From positions 1 to 64,000 of the forward strand of contig JBOHRW010000199.1 in the NCBI GenBank assembly GCA_050732935.1: DNA of 64,000 bases, given 5' to 3'. Source of the stretch: DASRVA01 sp050732935 (lineage in GTDB: Bacteria; Gemmatimonadota; Gemmatimonadetes; JACCXV01; JAHWKZ01). The position numbers and the translations under genes are program-made. The notes under the pieces are model-generated. The model was not told the origin of the DNA, made no database searches, and saw only the letters and a list, made by a program, of their open reading frames with translations. Of this stretch, positions 17,611-26,178 are shown one piece after another. Each line of letters begins with the position of its first letter. The stretch's first letter is position 1.

Positions 17611-18357
17611 TCAGCTTCCGGCTGGGGCGTCCCCTCCCGCCGGCTCCTCGGGGGCGCGGAGTTTGATCAGGCTCTGATCGAGCTGCTCGCGCTGATCCCA
17701 CTTGGGGGCCACGTGGTCGTCGTCGGGATTGGCCAGCAGCTCGCTCTGGTCGACGAGCTCGAATCCGGCCGCCGTGACCTCGTCGATCACGACCTGATCG
17801 GCGATCCGGTGCGCCTCGGTGTCGCGGCCCTCGGCCGCGCGCGCGTCGATGACGACGAACAGGCCGTCGGGCGCGAGCGCGCGGCGCACCTCCGTCAGGA
17901 AGTCCGGAATCGCCTCCACGTCCACGTCGTGGTAGTTGCGCGAAGTGAAGAAGAGGTCGAGGCTGTCCGTCGGCAGCGCCTCGACATTCTCCACGTAGAT
18001 CACGTTCCCGGCGCCGGCGAGGTCACCGGACTCGAGACGGGTCTTGATGTCCTCCGACATGCCCTCCGGCATCTCGGTGAAGACCACGCCTTCGGGGCCG
18101 ACCCACTTCGACATGATCCAGGTGTTGTAGCCGGAGCCGGCATGGAAGTCCACCACGACATCGCCGGCCTCCAGGCCGATCCACTGGAAAACCTCGATGG
18201 GTTTGGAGTACGGATCGCGGGCCTGGTCCTCGGCCGAACGAGCGGGGTCGTTCAGGTCGACCGGCGCTCCCTGGCCGCCGGGAGTCTCCTGAGCCGTCAC
18301 CGGGGACGCCAGGAGGGCGATCGCCGAGAGCAGGGTAGAGAAGGTTCGCATGCGCAT
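17611..18357 (-). CDS. Exported SAM-dependent methyltransferase-like protein (COG4798 type)
   Basis: 248 residues from ATG 18357, with AAGGAG eight bases upstream. Residues 1-23 form a signal peptide (FSTLLSAIALLASPVTAQ). The mature part has a class I methyltransferase fold: VVVDFHAGSGYNTWIMSKWV is the SAM loop, then FTEMPEGM, DLFFTSRNYHDVDV and FVVIDARAAEGRD. COG4798 proteins are typically described as predicted methyltransferases and often carry signal peptides. How an exported protein would obtain SAM is unclear. A different ligand or a degenerate activity is possible. Confidence 0.82.
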   Translation of the reverse strand: MRMRTFSTLLSAIALLASPVTAQETPGGQGAPVDLNDPARSAEDQARDPYSKPIEVFQWIGLEAGDVVVDFHAGSGYNTWIMSKWVGPEGVVFTEMPEGMSEDIKTRLESGDLAGAGNVIYVENVEALPTDSLDLFFTSRNYHDVDVEAIPDFLTEVRRALAPDGLFVVIDARAAEGRDTEAHRIADQVVIDEVTAAGFELVDQSELLANPDDDHVAPKWDQREQLDQSLIKLRAPEEPAGGDAPAGS

Positions 18358-18424
18358 CGTCGTCACTCCTTTTTTCAGAGTCCACTCATGGTACGGCAAT
18401 CGCGCCTGGTACCACGACCTCAAC

Positions 18425-19108
18425 CTAGCGGCTGGCCATCTCCGCGGCAGCGGCATGAAGCACGCGCGTCCTCGCGGCCGGATCGCCCCCCCCGAAGACC
18501 CCCGAGCCGCTGACCAGGACGTCCGCGCCGGCGGTGACCACGGCTCCCGCGTTCGCCGCCTCGATCCCACCGTCCACCTCCAGATGGGGGCGGCTGTCCG
18601 GCGCCAGCTCCTCGATCCGCGTGCGAGCTGCGCGCAGCTTCTCCAGGGCGGAGGGGAGGAACGTCTGCCCGGCCCAGCCCGGGTTGACGCTCATGACGAG
18701 GAGGATGTCGATCCCCTCCCACACTTCGTCCACCAACGTGAGAGGCGTCCCAGGATTGAGCGCGACGCCCGCCTTTCCCCCCAGCTCGCGGATCCGCTGG
18801 AGATGCCGGTGGAGGTGGCGCGTCGCCTCGACATGGAACGTCAAGTGGCTGGCGCCCGCCTCCACGTACTCCTCGAAAAACTGCTCGGGCTTCTCTACCA
18901 TGAGGTGCACGTCGATCGGCCGGTCGGTCACCCGTCGGACGGTGCGAATCATCTCGGCCCCGAAGGTCAGGTTGGGGACGAAGTGACCGTCCATGACATC
19001 GACGTGGACCCAGTCGGCGCCGCCCTCGACCACGGCGGCGACCTCGTCCTCGAGCCTTCCGAAGTCGGCCGCCAGGACGGACGGGGCGACCAGCACCGGA
19101 CGGCTCAA
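18425..19108 (-). CDS. rpe: Ribulose-phosphate 3-epimerase
   Basis: 227 residues. The TTG start overlaps the stop of the PASTA gene (TTGA). TIM-barrel epimerase motifs: APSVLAADFGRLEDEV, WVHVDVMDGHFVPNLTFG, DVHLMVEKPEQF, LLVMSVNPGWAGQTF and LEVDGGIEAANAG. It interconverts ribulose-5-phosphate and xylulose-5-phosphate. Last gene of the tgt-yajC-def-fmt-thi-rsmB run. Confidence 0.97.
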   Translation of the reverse strand: MSRPVLVAPSVLAADFGRLEDEVAAVVEGGADWVHVDVMDGHFVPNLTFGAEMIRTVRRVTDRPIDVHLMVEKPEQFFEEYVEAGASHLTFHVEATRHLHRHLQRIRELGGKAGVALNPGTPLTLVDEVWEGIDILLVMSVNPGWAGQTFLPSALEKLRAARTRIEELAPDSRPHLEVDGGIEAANAGAVVTAGADVLVSGSGVFGGGDPAARTRVLHAAAAEMASR

Positions 19109-20010
19109 AACGGGGTGTCCTCGTCGGCGGCCGGCGGATCCCCTCGTTGCGGGCCCACCGGCGTTTCCCGAGGCGTCGGCGCCGGTTCCTCGGCCGGAGC
19201 CGGTCGGTCGGGGGCCGTACCCGGAGGCACTCCACCCGCGGGAGCCCCGGCGCGTCCGCGCGAGATCCGCTCGCCGAGCTGCAGACGGACGGCGCTGCCG
19301 CGCCGGACATGCAATCCCGGAGCCGGCTCCTGCCCGCTCACGACCACCCGCACCTGATCGTCGGTCGCGGGACCCCCCTGCACGTTGACCACCTCACCGA
19401 TGGTGAGCGAGTGGAGCTCGAGCGTGTCGCGGGCGGCCGCGAGGCCGAGGCCCTGCACGTCGGGCATCGTCAGGAACGAGCCGCCGCCGCTCAGGATCAG
19501 GGTCACCGGGGTGCCGGGCTCGACGGGCGTGCCCGGGGGTGGCACCGTTCCCGCCACGGACCCTTGCGGATGCAGGTTGCTGAACTCCTGGCGTGGGGGC
19601 GTCTCCTCGAGCCCGAGGCCCCGCAGGATCGAGTTGGCATGCTCGGGCTGGAGCCCTTCGAGCCGAGGCACGCGGATGGGTGTCGGTCCGCGGCTCACGA
19701 CCACGCGAACCGTATCGCCGCGCGGCAGGTAGAAATCCGGGGGCGGAATCTGGTAGATGACGCTCCCCTCCTCCACGTCTTCCCAGCTCAACCGACCGCT
19801 CTCCTCGAGGACGTAGCCTTCGGCCTCCGCCTGCGCCCGAGCGTCCTCGAGCTCGCGGCCGCTCAGGTCGGGCACCTGGCTCACGCGCTGCTCGGCCAGC
19901 GTCTCCGGCAGGAAGAAGAGCTGGACGACGAGATAGCCGACCGCCGCGGCCCCCAACGTCGCCGCGAGGATCGCCACGATGATCGACCAGGCGACGCCGC
20001 GGCGCGTCAA
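19105..20010 (-). CDS. Membrane-anchored protein with three PASTA domains, no kinase
   Basis: 301 residues from a TTG at 20010 that overlaps the rsmB stop (TTGA) and has GGGAGG upstream. A helix at about 9-32 (IIVAILAATLGAAAVGYLVV) is followed by three PASTA repeats: VPDLSGRELEDARAQAEAEG, VPRLEGLQPEHANSILRGLG, and MPDVQGLGLAAARDTLELHS. The tail is Pro/Ala-rich. PASTA domains bind muropeptides or beta-lactam-like ligands in kinases and penicillin-binding proteins. Here the kinase domain is absent. The place between rsmB and rpe is where Firmicutes carry prpC-prkC-rsgA. Confidence 0.9.
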   Translation of the reverse strand: MTRRGVAWSIIVAILAATLGAAAVGYLVVQLFFLPETLAEQRVSQVPDLSGRELEDARAQAEAEGYVLEESGRLSWEDVEEGSVIYQIPPPDFYLPRGDTVRVVVSRGPTPIRVPRLEGLQPEHANSILRGLGLEETPPRQEFSNLHPQGSVAGTVPPPGTPVEPGTPVTLILSGGGSFLTMPDVQGLGLAAARDTLELHSLTIGEVVNVQGGPATDDQVRVVVSGQEPAPGLHVRRGSAVRLQLGERISRGRAGAPAGGVPPGTAPDRPAPAEEPAPTPRETPVGPQRGDPPAADEDTPF

Positions 20011-21374
20011 TTCGCCTCCCGGACGAGCCGCGCGGCGAACATGCCGTCCACGTCCGCCTCCCAAGGCCGGGTCGCGAGATACGGGCCGTCGCGGTGGACG
20101 GCCGGGATCCGGTCCCCGGCCGGGTCCACGCGGAAGTCGGGGTGCCGCGCCAGGAACCCTTCCACGACCCCGGTGTTCTCCTCCGGCTCCAGCGAGCACG
20201 TGGCGTAGAGAAGGACGCCGTCCGGCGCGACGTTGTCCGCGACGCCATCGAGCAGCTCGCCCTGGAACGCGGCAAAGCGGCCGATGTCGCCCGGCTCGCG
20301 CCGCCAGCGCGCGTCCGGGCGGCGACCGAGGACCCCGGTTCCGGAACAGGGCGCGTCAACGAGGACGAGCGGGAACGAGCGCCGGGCGGGAATCGCCCGC
20401 GCGTCAGCCGCCACCAGCCACACGCCGTCCAGGCCCAGCCGGTCGAGGTTCTGCCGGACCCTGGCGAGCCGGCCCGGTTCGGAATCCAGGGCCAGCGCCC
20501 GGGTCATGGGGTCCCTCGCGAGCAACCCCAGGAGCTTGCCACCGGGAGCCGAGCAGGCATCCAGGAAAGGGCCGTCTCCAGGCAGGTCGGCCAGGGCCGA
20601 CACCCACTGCGCCCCGGCGTCCTGCACCCAGAACCGACCCTCCCGCCAGCCGGGGAGCCGGTCCGGACGGACGCCTCCTTCGACGACGATGGCGTCGGGA
20701 TGGGCCGGGTGGGGGCCGGCATCGATGCCGGCGGCGCGAAGCGATGTCAGGACCTCCTCGGCCCCACCCGCACGCGGGTGCAGAGCCAGGTGGACGCGGG
20801 GCGTCCGGTTGTCGCGGGCGAGGAGCGCTGCTGTCGCAGTCGGCCCCAGACGGGCCAGCCAGCGCTCGACGAGCCATCTCGGATGGCTGTGCTCGACCGC
20901 CAGCCGGCCGGCGATGTCGACGGGATCGGGCAGCGGGAGCGTTTCCCGACGGCGCGCCAGGTTCCGGAGCACACCGTTCACCAGCCCGGCCGCCCAGCCC
21001 GCCGTGGATTCGGGGAGGACCTCCCGCGCCAGCCGCACGCTCTCGTCCACCGCGGAGCGGTCGGGTACGCGGTCCATGAACAGGATCTGGTAGGCGCCGA
21101 GCTCGAGAACGGCGATCAGGTCGGGGGGAAGGCTCGCGAGACCGCGATCCAGGAGGTGGTCGAGATGATGATCGATCCGCCCCCGCCACCGGATGGTGCC
21201 GTAAGCGAGCTGCATGGCGAAGGCCCGCTCACGTCGATCCAGATCGCGGCTGCGCCGGTCGAGGCTCTCGTCCGCGCGCTGGCCGGCCCCCACGTCCCGC
21301 AGCACCTCGTAGACCAGCCTCCGCCCGCTCGCCGCCCGACGCCGCGGGGCCGCCACCGTAAGGCTAGCCGCCAA
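20007..21374 (-). CDS. rsmB: 16S rRNA (cytosine967-C5)-methyltransferase
   Basis: 455 residues from a TTG that overlaps the thiG end by 11 bases; a GTG at 21356 is an alternative. The N-terminal NusB-like domain (AFAMQLAYGTIRWRGRIDHHL, AVDESVRLARE) is followed by a Rossmann methyltransferase: DACSAPGGKLLGLLA, VDAPCSGTGVLGRRPD and the catalytic Cys loop YATCSLEPEENTGVV. Downstream of fmt as in many bacteria, but with thi genes between. Confidence 0.95.
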   Translation of the reverse strand: MAASLTVAAPRRRAASGRRLVYEVLRDVGAGQRADESLDRRSRDLDRRERAFAMQLAYGTIRWRGRIDHHLDHLLDRGLASLPPDLIAVLELGAYQILFMDRVPDRSAVDESVRLAREVLPESTAGWAAGLVNGVLRNLARRRETLPLPDPVDIAGRLAVEHSHPRWLVERWLARLGPTATAALLARDNRTPRVHLALHPRAGGAEEVLTSLRAAGIDAGPHPAHPDAIVVEGGVRPDRLPGWREGRFWVQDAGAQWVSALADLPGDGPFLDACSAPGGKLLGLLARDPMTRALALDSEPGRLARVRQNLDRLGLDGVWLVAADARAIPARRSFPLVLVDAPCSGTGVLGRRPDARWRREPGDIGRFAAFQGELLDGVADNVAPDGVLLYATCSLEPEENTGVVEGFLARHPDFRVDPAGDRIPAVHRDGPYLATRPWEADVDGMFAARLVREAN

Positions 21375-22197
21375 CGCGGCCCTCGGCGGGGCTCGAGGCC
21401 CGGGCCCATTCGCGGCGCGGCATGCGGCCCGCCTCGAAGGCGAGCCGACCGGCCTCCACCGCGAGCCGCATCGCGCGGGCCATCCGAACCGGGTCCCGGG
21501 CCATGGCCACGGCCGTGTTCATGAGGATCCCTTCGACTCCCAGCTCCATCGCGACCGCCGCGTCGGACGCCGTGCCCACCCCAGCGTCGACGATCACCGG
21601 AATGGAGACCGCCTCCAGGATGAAACGCAGGTTGAGCGGATCGACGACGCCGAGGCCCGAGCCGATCGGCGAGGCGAGCGGCATGACCGCCGCCGCGCCC
21701 GCCTCTTCCAGCCGCCTCGCCACGACCACGTCGTCGTTGGTGTACGGCATCACGACGAAGCCTTCTTCGGCGAGCCGACGCGTCGCCTCGACGAGCTCGA
21801 TCACGTCCGGATATAGGGTGCGCTCGTCGCCGATCACCTCGAGCTTGACGAACTCGCTGAGCCCCCCCGCCCGTGCCAGCCGGGCCACGCGCACCGCCTG
21901 CTCGGCCGTGTAGCAGCCCGCCGTGTTGGGCAGGATCATGGCCCCCGTGCCCTCCAGGTGACGGAAGAGCCCCTCTGGGTCGGCGCGGTCCAGGCTGACG
22001 CGACGGAGGGCTACGGTGACGATCTCCGCGCCCGAGGCCTCGATGCAGCGGACGAGCGTCTCGGGGGAGTCGTACTTGCCCGATCCCAGGATGAGACGCG
22101 AGCCGAAGGCCCGCCCGGCGATCGTCAGCCCTGCCGTGCCCGGCTGCGCCGCGATCCGATCGCCCGGCTCGGCCCGGATGGTTCCGGTACCGCTCAT
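21364..22197 (-). CDS. thiG: Thiazole synthase
   Basis: 277 residues, ATG start, two bases after thiS. TIM-barrel enzyme that builds the thiazole phosphate moiety of thiamine from DXP, dehydroglycine and ThiS thiocarboxylate. The Schiff-base lysine is in FVKLEVIGDERTLYPD. Other motifs: RLILGSGKYDS, LPNTAGCYTAEQAVR, PLASPIGSGLGV and VDAGVGTASDAAVAMELG. The C-terminus is slightly extended. Confidence 0.97.
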   Translation of the reverse strand: MSGTGTIRAEPGDRIAAQPGTAGLTIAGRAFGSRLILGSGKYDSPETLVRCIEASGAEIVTVALRRVSLDRADPEGLFRHLEGTGAMILPNTAGCYTAEQAVRVARLARAGGLSEFVKLEVIGDERTLYPDVIELVEATRRLAEEGFVVMPYTNDDVVVARRLEEAGAAAVMPLASPIGSGLGVVDPLNLRFILEAVSIPVIVDAGVGTASDAAVAMELGVEGILMNTAVAMARDPVRMARAMRLAVEAGRLAFEAGRMPRREWARASSPAEGRVGG

Positions 22198-22199
22198 CG

Positions 22200-22430
22200 C
22201 TAGCCGCCTCCCACGATGTGGACGATCTCGAGCGCGTCGCCCGCCTCGAGGCGCACCTCGGCGAAGCGGGCGCGGGAGAGGATCCCGCCGTTCCGCTCCA
22301 CGACCACGACTTCCGGTTCCAGTTCCAGCTCGATCAGGAGCTCCTGCACCGTGCGCCCGTCGGGAACCGCACGGACCCGGCCGTTGACCACGACCTCGAT
22401 GCTCTCGGCGGTGGTTGAATGAAACGCCAT
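22200..22430 (-). CDS. thiS: Sulfur carrier protein ThiS
   Basis: 76 residues from ATG 22430. Ubiquitin-like beta-grasp protein: EVVVNGRVRAVPDGRTVQEL, VVVERNGGILSRARF, then DALEIVHIVGGG. The C-terminal Gly-Gly needed for thiocarboxylation is present with one extra Gly. No ThiF activating enzyme is nearby. Directly upstream of thiG. Confidence 0.95.
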   Translation of the reverse strand: MAFHSTTAESIEVVVNGRVRAVPDGRTVQELLIELELEPEVVVVERNGGILSRARFAEVRLEAGDALEIVHIVGGG

Positions 22431-22460
22431 GGGAGTCAATCTAGCAGGCCCTGCAGAAAG

Positions 22461-23138
22461 TCACAGGCGGGCTCGGTTTCCTCCATCGAGGTCGACCTTC
22501 TCGCCTCCAAGCGCATCCAGGAACCGCTCGACCGATCGTGCCGGGTCGTCGGCCTCCCAGAGGCCCCGGATCGCCACGACCCCGCTCGCTCCCGCTTGGA
22601 TCGCCTCCCCGACCCGCTCCGGGGTGAGGCCGCCGATCGCCAGGAGCGGCGGCGCCGTCCCGCCCAGCGTGTCCCGGATCGACCGGAGGAGGGCCACGCC
22701 CGCTGGATGGCCTGCGGGATGGGTGGCACTCGGGAAGATCGTCCCCACCAGGAGGTGGTCGGCGCCCATCCGGGCCGCTAGAGCCGCCGCCTCGACCCGG
22801 TGGACAGAGCGGCCGACTCGAAAACCCGGGGCCACAGCACGCGCGCCCGCGATCGAGAGCCCCCTCTCGGAGAGCTGGACCGCGTCCGCCCCGGCGGCCA
22901 GGGCGAGGTCGACCCGGTCGCCGACCCAGAGCTCGGCGCCATGCTGATGGCAGCGCCCGCCCGCATCACCGAGCAGGTCGAGCAGCTTCCGATCGGTCAA
23001 CGCCCGGCCGCTCCGGATCAACACGGCTGGGAGCCCTGCTCCGAGCAGCGCTTCCAGGCGCTCCGGGAAGTCCGGACGGAGCAGCCGCTCGTCATCGGTC
23101 GCCGCGACCAGGTGCGGGAGTCCCGACCGCCGGGTCAT
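22461..23138 (-). CDS. Thiamine phosphate synthase / TenI family protein
   Basis: 225 residues from ATG 23138, overlapping the fmt stop (ATGA). TIM-barrel of the ThiE/TenI family: GLPAVLIRSGRALTDRKLLD, AELWVGDRVDLALAAGAD, GRSVHRVEAAA, DHLLVGTIFPSATHP and LLAIGGLTPERVGEAI. The canonical VHLGQ element reads VQLSERGL, so either a divergent ThiE or a TenI aminohydrolase/tautomerase is possible. Position before thiS and thiG supports a thiamine role. Confidence 0.85.
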   Translation of the reverse strand: MTRRSGLPHLVAATDDERLLRPDFPERLEALLGAGLPAVLIRSGRALTDRKLLDLLGDAGGRCHQHGAELWVGDRVDLALAAGADAVQLSERGLSIAGARAVAPGFRVGRSVHRVEAAALAARMGADHLLVGTIFPSATHPAGHPAGVALLRSIRDTLGGTAPPLLAIGGLTPERVGEAIQAGASGVVAIRGLWEADDPARSVERFLDALGGEKVDLDGGNRARL

Positions 23139-24088
23139 CGCTCGTCGTCGCCAGCCCCGCCCAGCCGTTCCCCGCGTCGGGGCTTCCGACCCCGAGCCCA
23201 CTCCCTCCCGCTCATGCGTCGACCCCCGGCGGGCTGGACGAGGACCAGGCGGACCGCGCCGTCACCGGTCTTGACGACCGACTCGGCCTCGACCTCGAGA
23301 AGCGTCCCGGGCTCCACCGAGCCGTCCACGGGGGGTGGGACGATCCCCAGGCGAAAGACTTTGAGGCGCTCGCGGCGCCAGGTCGTCCACGCCCCGGGCC
23401 AGGGATCGTAGGCCCGCACGGCGCGCTCGAGCGCGGCACTTGGCAGGTCCCAGTCGAGTCGGGCGTCCTGCGGGTCGATCTTGCCCGCGTGGCTGGCCTG
23501 CGCGTGGTCCTGCGGGGTCTCGATCAGCGTGCCGGACTCGAGGCGATCCAGGGCCTCGACCGCGAGCCGCGCGCCCAGCTCCGCCAGCCGGCCGGTGAGG
23601 AGCCCGGCCGTGTCGTCGGGGCCGATCGGCTCCTCCGCCTGGAGGCAGATGGGACCCGTGTCGAGACCGGCTTCCATGCGCATGATCGTGATCCCGGTGT
23701 TCGTCCGGCCATCCAGCAGAGCCTGCGTTACGGGGGCCGCGCCCCGATAGGCGGGAAGGAGCGAGGCGTGGACGTTGAGGGCGCCGTGAGGCGGCATCCC
23801 GAGGATCTCGACCGGCAGGATCTCGCCATAGGCGGCGACCACGAAGACGTCGGCGTCGAGCCGGCGCAATTCGCCGAGGAAGGCCTCGCCGCGAGGCTTC
23901 GCGGGAGTCAGGACTGGAAGCCCGGCGGACTCGGCCCGGTGTGCCACGGGGGTGGGCTCCACCTCGCGGCCCCGCCCCTTCGGCCGCACCGGCTGGCTGA
24001 CGACCCCGACCACCTCGTGACGGCTGTCCAGCAGGCCATCGAGGGTCGGGACGGCGAACTCGGGGCTCCCCCAGAAGACTATCCGCAC
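23135..24088 (-). CDS. fmt: Methionyl-tRNA formyltransferase
   Basis: 317 residues from a GTG at 24088 (VRIVFWGSPEFAVPTLDGLL). The formyl-folate domain has LNVHASLLPAYRGAAPVTQAL and MRMEAGLDTGPICL. The C-terminal domain follows (IDPQDARLDWDLPSAALERAV). It formylates initiator Met-tRNA. It follows def by eight bases; the def-fmt pair is widely conserved. Confidence 0.97.
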   Translation of the reverse strand: MRIVFWGSPEFAVPTLDGLLDSRHEVVGVVSQPVRPKGRGREVEPTPVAHRAESAGLPVLTPAKPRGEAFLGELRRLDADVFVVAAYGEILPVEILGMPPHGALNVHASLLPAYRGAAPVTQALLDGRTNTGITIMRMEAGLDTGPICLQAEEPIGPDDTAGLLTGRLAELGARLAVEALDRLESGTLIETPQDHAQASHAGKIDPQDARLDWDLPSAALERAVRAYDPWPGAWTTWRRERLKVFRLGIVPPPVDGSVEPGTLLEVEAESVVKTGDGAVRLVLVQPAGGRRMSGREWARGRKPRRGERLGGAGDDER

Positions 24089-24096
24089 GATCGCGC

Positions 24097-24618
24097 CTAG
24101 CCTACGGGCAGGCCCTTCTCCTCCATCGCCTTCCTGAACTCGCGCACGGCCAGCCGGCGCTTGAGGGCTCCCAGATGGTCGATGAAGAGGACCCCGTTCA
24201 GGTGGTCGATCTCGTGCTGGAGGGCGCGCGCCAGGAGGGCCGCGCCCTCGATCTTCCGCGGCTCGCCCGTCGGATCGCGGTACTCGACCACGACCTCCGC
24301 CGCGCGCTCGATCGTCTCCACGACCCCGGGAATCGAGAGGCACCCCTCTTCGCTCTCGACCATGCCACGCCTCTCCACGATCGTGGGGTTCACCAGCGTG
24401 ATCGCCTCCGTCCCGTCCCGCCGCTCGCTCACGTCGATCACGGTGACCCGACGCTCGTCTCCTACCTGCGGGGCCGCCAGCCCGACACCGTCGGCGGCGT
24501 ACATCGTCTCCATCAGATCGTCGACTAAACGCCCGAGCTCGTCATCGAAAAATTCAACGGGGCGCGTCATGCGCCGGAGAAGGGGGTCGCCCAGGTAATG
24601 GATCTCCAGGAGCGCCAT
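24097..24618 (-). CDS. def: Peptide deformylase
   Basis: 173 residues from ATG 24618, overlapping the yajC stop (TGATG). The three deformylase motifs are intact: GVGLAAPQVG, EEGCLSIPG and the metal-binding HEIDHLNG. It removes the formyl group added by fmt, encoded next. The C-terminal helix is the usual length. Confidence 0.98.
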   Translation of the reverse strand: MALLEIHYLGDPLLRRMTRPVEFFDDELGRLVDDLMETMYAADGVGLAAPQVGDERRVTVIDVSERRDGTEAITLVNPTIVERRGMVESEEGCLSIPGVVETIERAAEVVVEYRDPTGEPRKIEGAALLARALQHEIDHLNGVLFIDHLGALKRRLAVREFRKAMEEKGLPVG

Positions 24619-24953
24619 CAGGACGCCTCGTCCGCTTCGCCCTCTGCCAGCACGCGCATCACCTTGCCCCGCTCGACCTCCACCTTGACGTTGTCGGCGA
24701 TCCTGAGCGAGATCCGCTCCTCGTTCAGCGACATGATCTTTCCGTACAGCCCGCCGATGGTGACGACCTCGTCCCCCTTGCGCAGGCTCCGGATCATCTC
24801 CCTGTGTCGCTGCTGCTCCTTCTGCTGGGGGCGGAACAGCAGGAACCACAGGATCGCGATCATCGCGACGATGGGCAGCAGCGAGACGGCGTAGCCCGCC
24901 AGCCCACCGCCTTCCGGGGGCGCCGCGAACAGGAGCGCGGTCAGGATGTCCAT
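24618..24953 (-). CDS. yajC: Preprotein translocase subunit YajC
   Basis: 111 residues from ATG 24953, overlapping the tgt end by 13 bases. One helix (AVSLLPIVAMIAILWFLLF), then RPQQKEQQRHREMIRSLRKGDEVVTIGGLYGKI, the YajC signature. It accompanies SecDF. No secD or secF follows here, which is unusual for the tgt-yajC-secDF order. Confidence 0.95.
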   Translation of the reverse strand: MDILTALLFAAPPEGGGLAGYAVSLLPIVAMIAILWFLLFRPQQKEQQRHREMIRSLRKGDEVVTIGGLYGKIMSLNEERISLRIADNVKVEVERGKVMRVLAEGEADEAS

Positions 24954-26089
24954 GGGGCCTCCGTGGCTTCGGCCAGATAGCGCTCGGTCCAGACGTCCGC
25001 CCAGCTCTGGAAGCGAGCCTCGTGGATTGCCCGCCGGGCGGCGTCCACGAGCCGGGTCAGGAACGCGACGTTGTGGTACGACAGGAGGCGCGGGCCGAGC
25101 ATCTCCCGGGCCTTGAACAGGTGCCGAATGTAGGCCCGGCTCCAGGTCGCGCACACCCGGCAGGCGCATTCGGGATCGAGCGGGCGATCGTCCTCGGCGA
25201 ACCGGCGGTTCTCGATGTTGACGCGACCGTCGGCGGTGAACGCTGCGCCCGTGCGTCCATGACGGGTGGGAGCCACGCAGTCGAAGAGGTCTACGCCGCG
25301 GGCGATGGCGGCGAGGACGTCTTCGGGAAAGCCGACCCCCATCAGATAGCGCGGCCGGCTCGCCGCGATCTCCGGCACCGTGACTTCCAGCATCTCGTAC
25401 ATGAGGGGCTTCTCCTCCCCCACCGAGAGGCCCCCGATCGCGATGCCGTCCAGGTCGAGGTCGCCGATCTGCCGGGCGCTCGCGCGGCGAAGATCGGCGT
25501 AGGTCGAGCCCTGGACGATGCCGTACAGGCGTTGCCGGTGGCTCCCCGGGTCGACGGCGAGGAGCTGCCGGTGCTCGGCGAGGCACCGCTCGGCCCAGCG
25601 CGTGGTGCGCTCGACCGCCGCCCGGGCGTCCTCCTCCCCGCACGGGTAGGGCGCGCAGTCGTCGAACACCATCACGATGTCGGCCCCCAGGTCGCGCTGG
25701 AGCCGCATCACCCCCTCAGGGGTGAAGCGGTGCGTCGAGCCGTCGAGGTGGGATCGGAACGTGACCCCGTCGGCGTCGATCTCCCGTAGCTCGGCCAGGC
25801 TGAAGACCTGGTATCCCCCGCTGTCGGTCAGGATCGACCCGTCCCATGCCATGAATCCGTGCAGCCCCCCCAGGCGGCGGACCACGTCGGCCCCCGGCCG
25901 GAGGTGCAGGTGGTAGGCGTTGGCGAGGAGGATCTCGACGTCCAGCTCGTGCAGATCCTCCGGCGCCAGCGCCTTGACGGTGGCCTGGGTCCCCACGGGC
26001 ATGAAAGCCGGCGTCCGGATCTCGCCGTGGTCGGTCGTCAGCACGCCCGCGCGGGCGGCTCCGTCCGTGGCCTTCGCTTCCCAGTGCAT
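24941..26089 (-). CDS. tgt: Queuine tRNA-ribosyltransferase
   Basis: 382 residues, ATG start. Motifs: ILLANAYHLHLRPG, the catalytic Asp in LTDSGGYQVFSL, GIAIGGLSVGEEK, YLMGVGFPEDVL, the nucleophile region FDCVAPTRHGRTG, and the zinc site CACRVC with a following His. It exchanges G34 for preQ1 in tRNAs with GUN anticodons. Its partner queA lies 1.2 kb away on the same strand. Confidence 0.97.
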   Translation of the reverse strand: MHWEAKATDGAARAGVLTTDHGEIRTPAFMPVGTQATVKALAPEDLHELDVEILLANAYHLHLRPGADVVRRLGGLHGFMAWDGSILTDSGGYQVFSLAELREIDADGVTFRSHLDGSTHRFTPEGVMRLQRDLGADIVMVFDDCAPYPCGEEDARAAVERTTRWAERCLAEHRQLLAVDPGSHRQRLYGIVQGSTYADLRRASARQIGDLDLDGIAIGGLSVGEEKPLMYEMLEVTVPEIAASRPRYLMGVGFPEDVLAAIARGVDLFDCVAPTRHGRTGAAFTADGRVNIENRRFAEDDRPLDPECACRVCATWSRAYIRHLFKAREMLGPRLLSYHNVAFLTRLVDAARRAIHEARFQSWADVWTERYLAEATEAPWTS

Positions 26090-26178
26090 GGGCAGAAGAT
26101 ACGGTCGTCCCGGAGCTGCCCGCCCGAGGCCTCAGACAGTCGGGGTCCACCCACCCACAAAGATCCGCCAGCGGGCCG

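Noticed and set aside
22200..23138. TPP riboswitch before thi genes
   Set aside because: Spacers are 0-30 bases and no CUGAGA element was seen.
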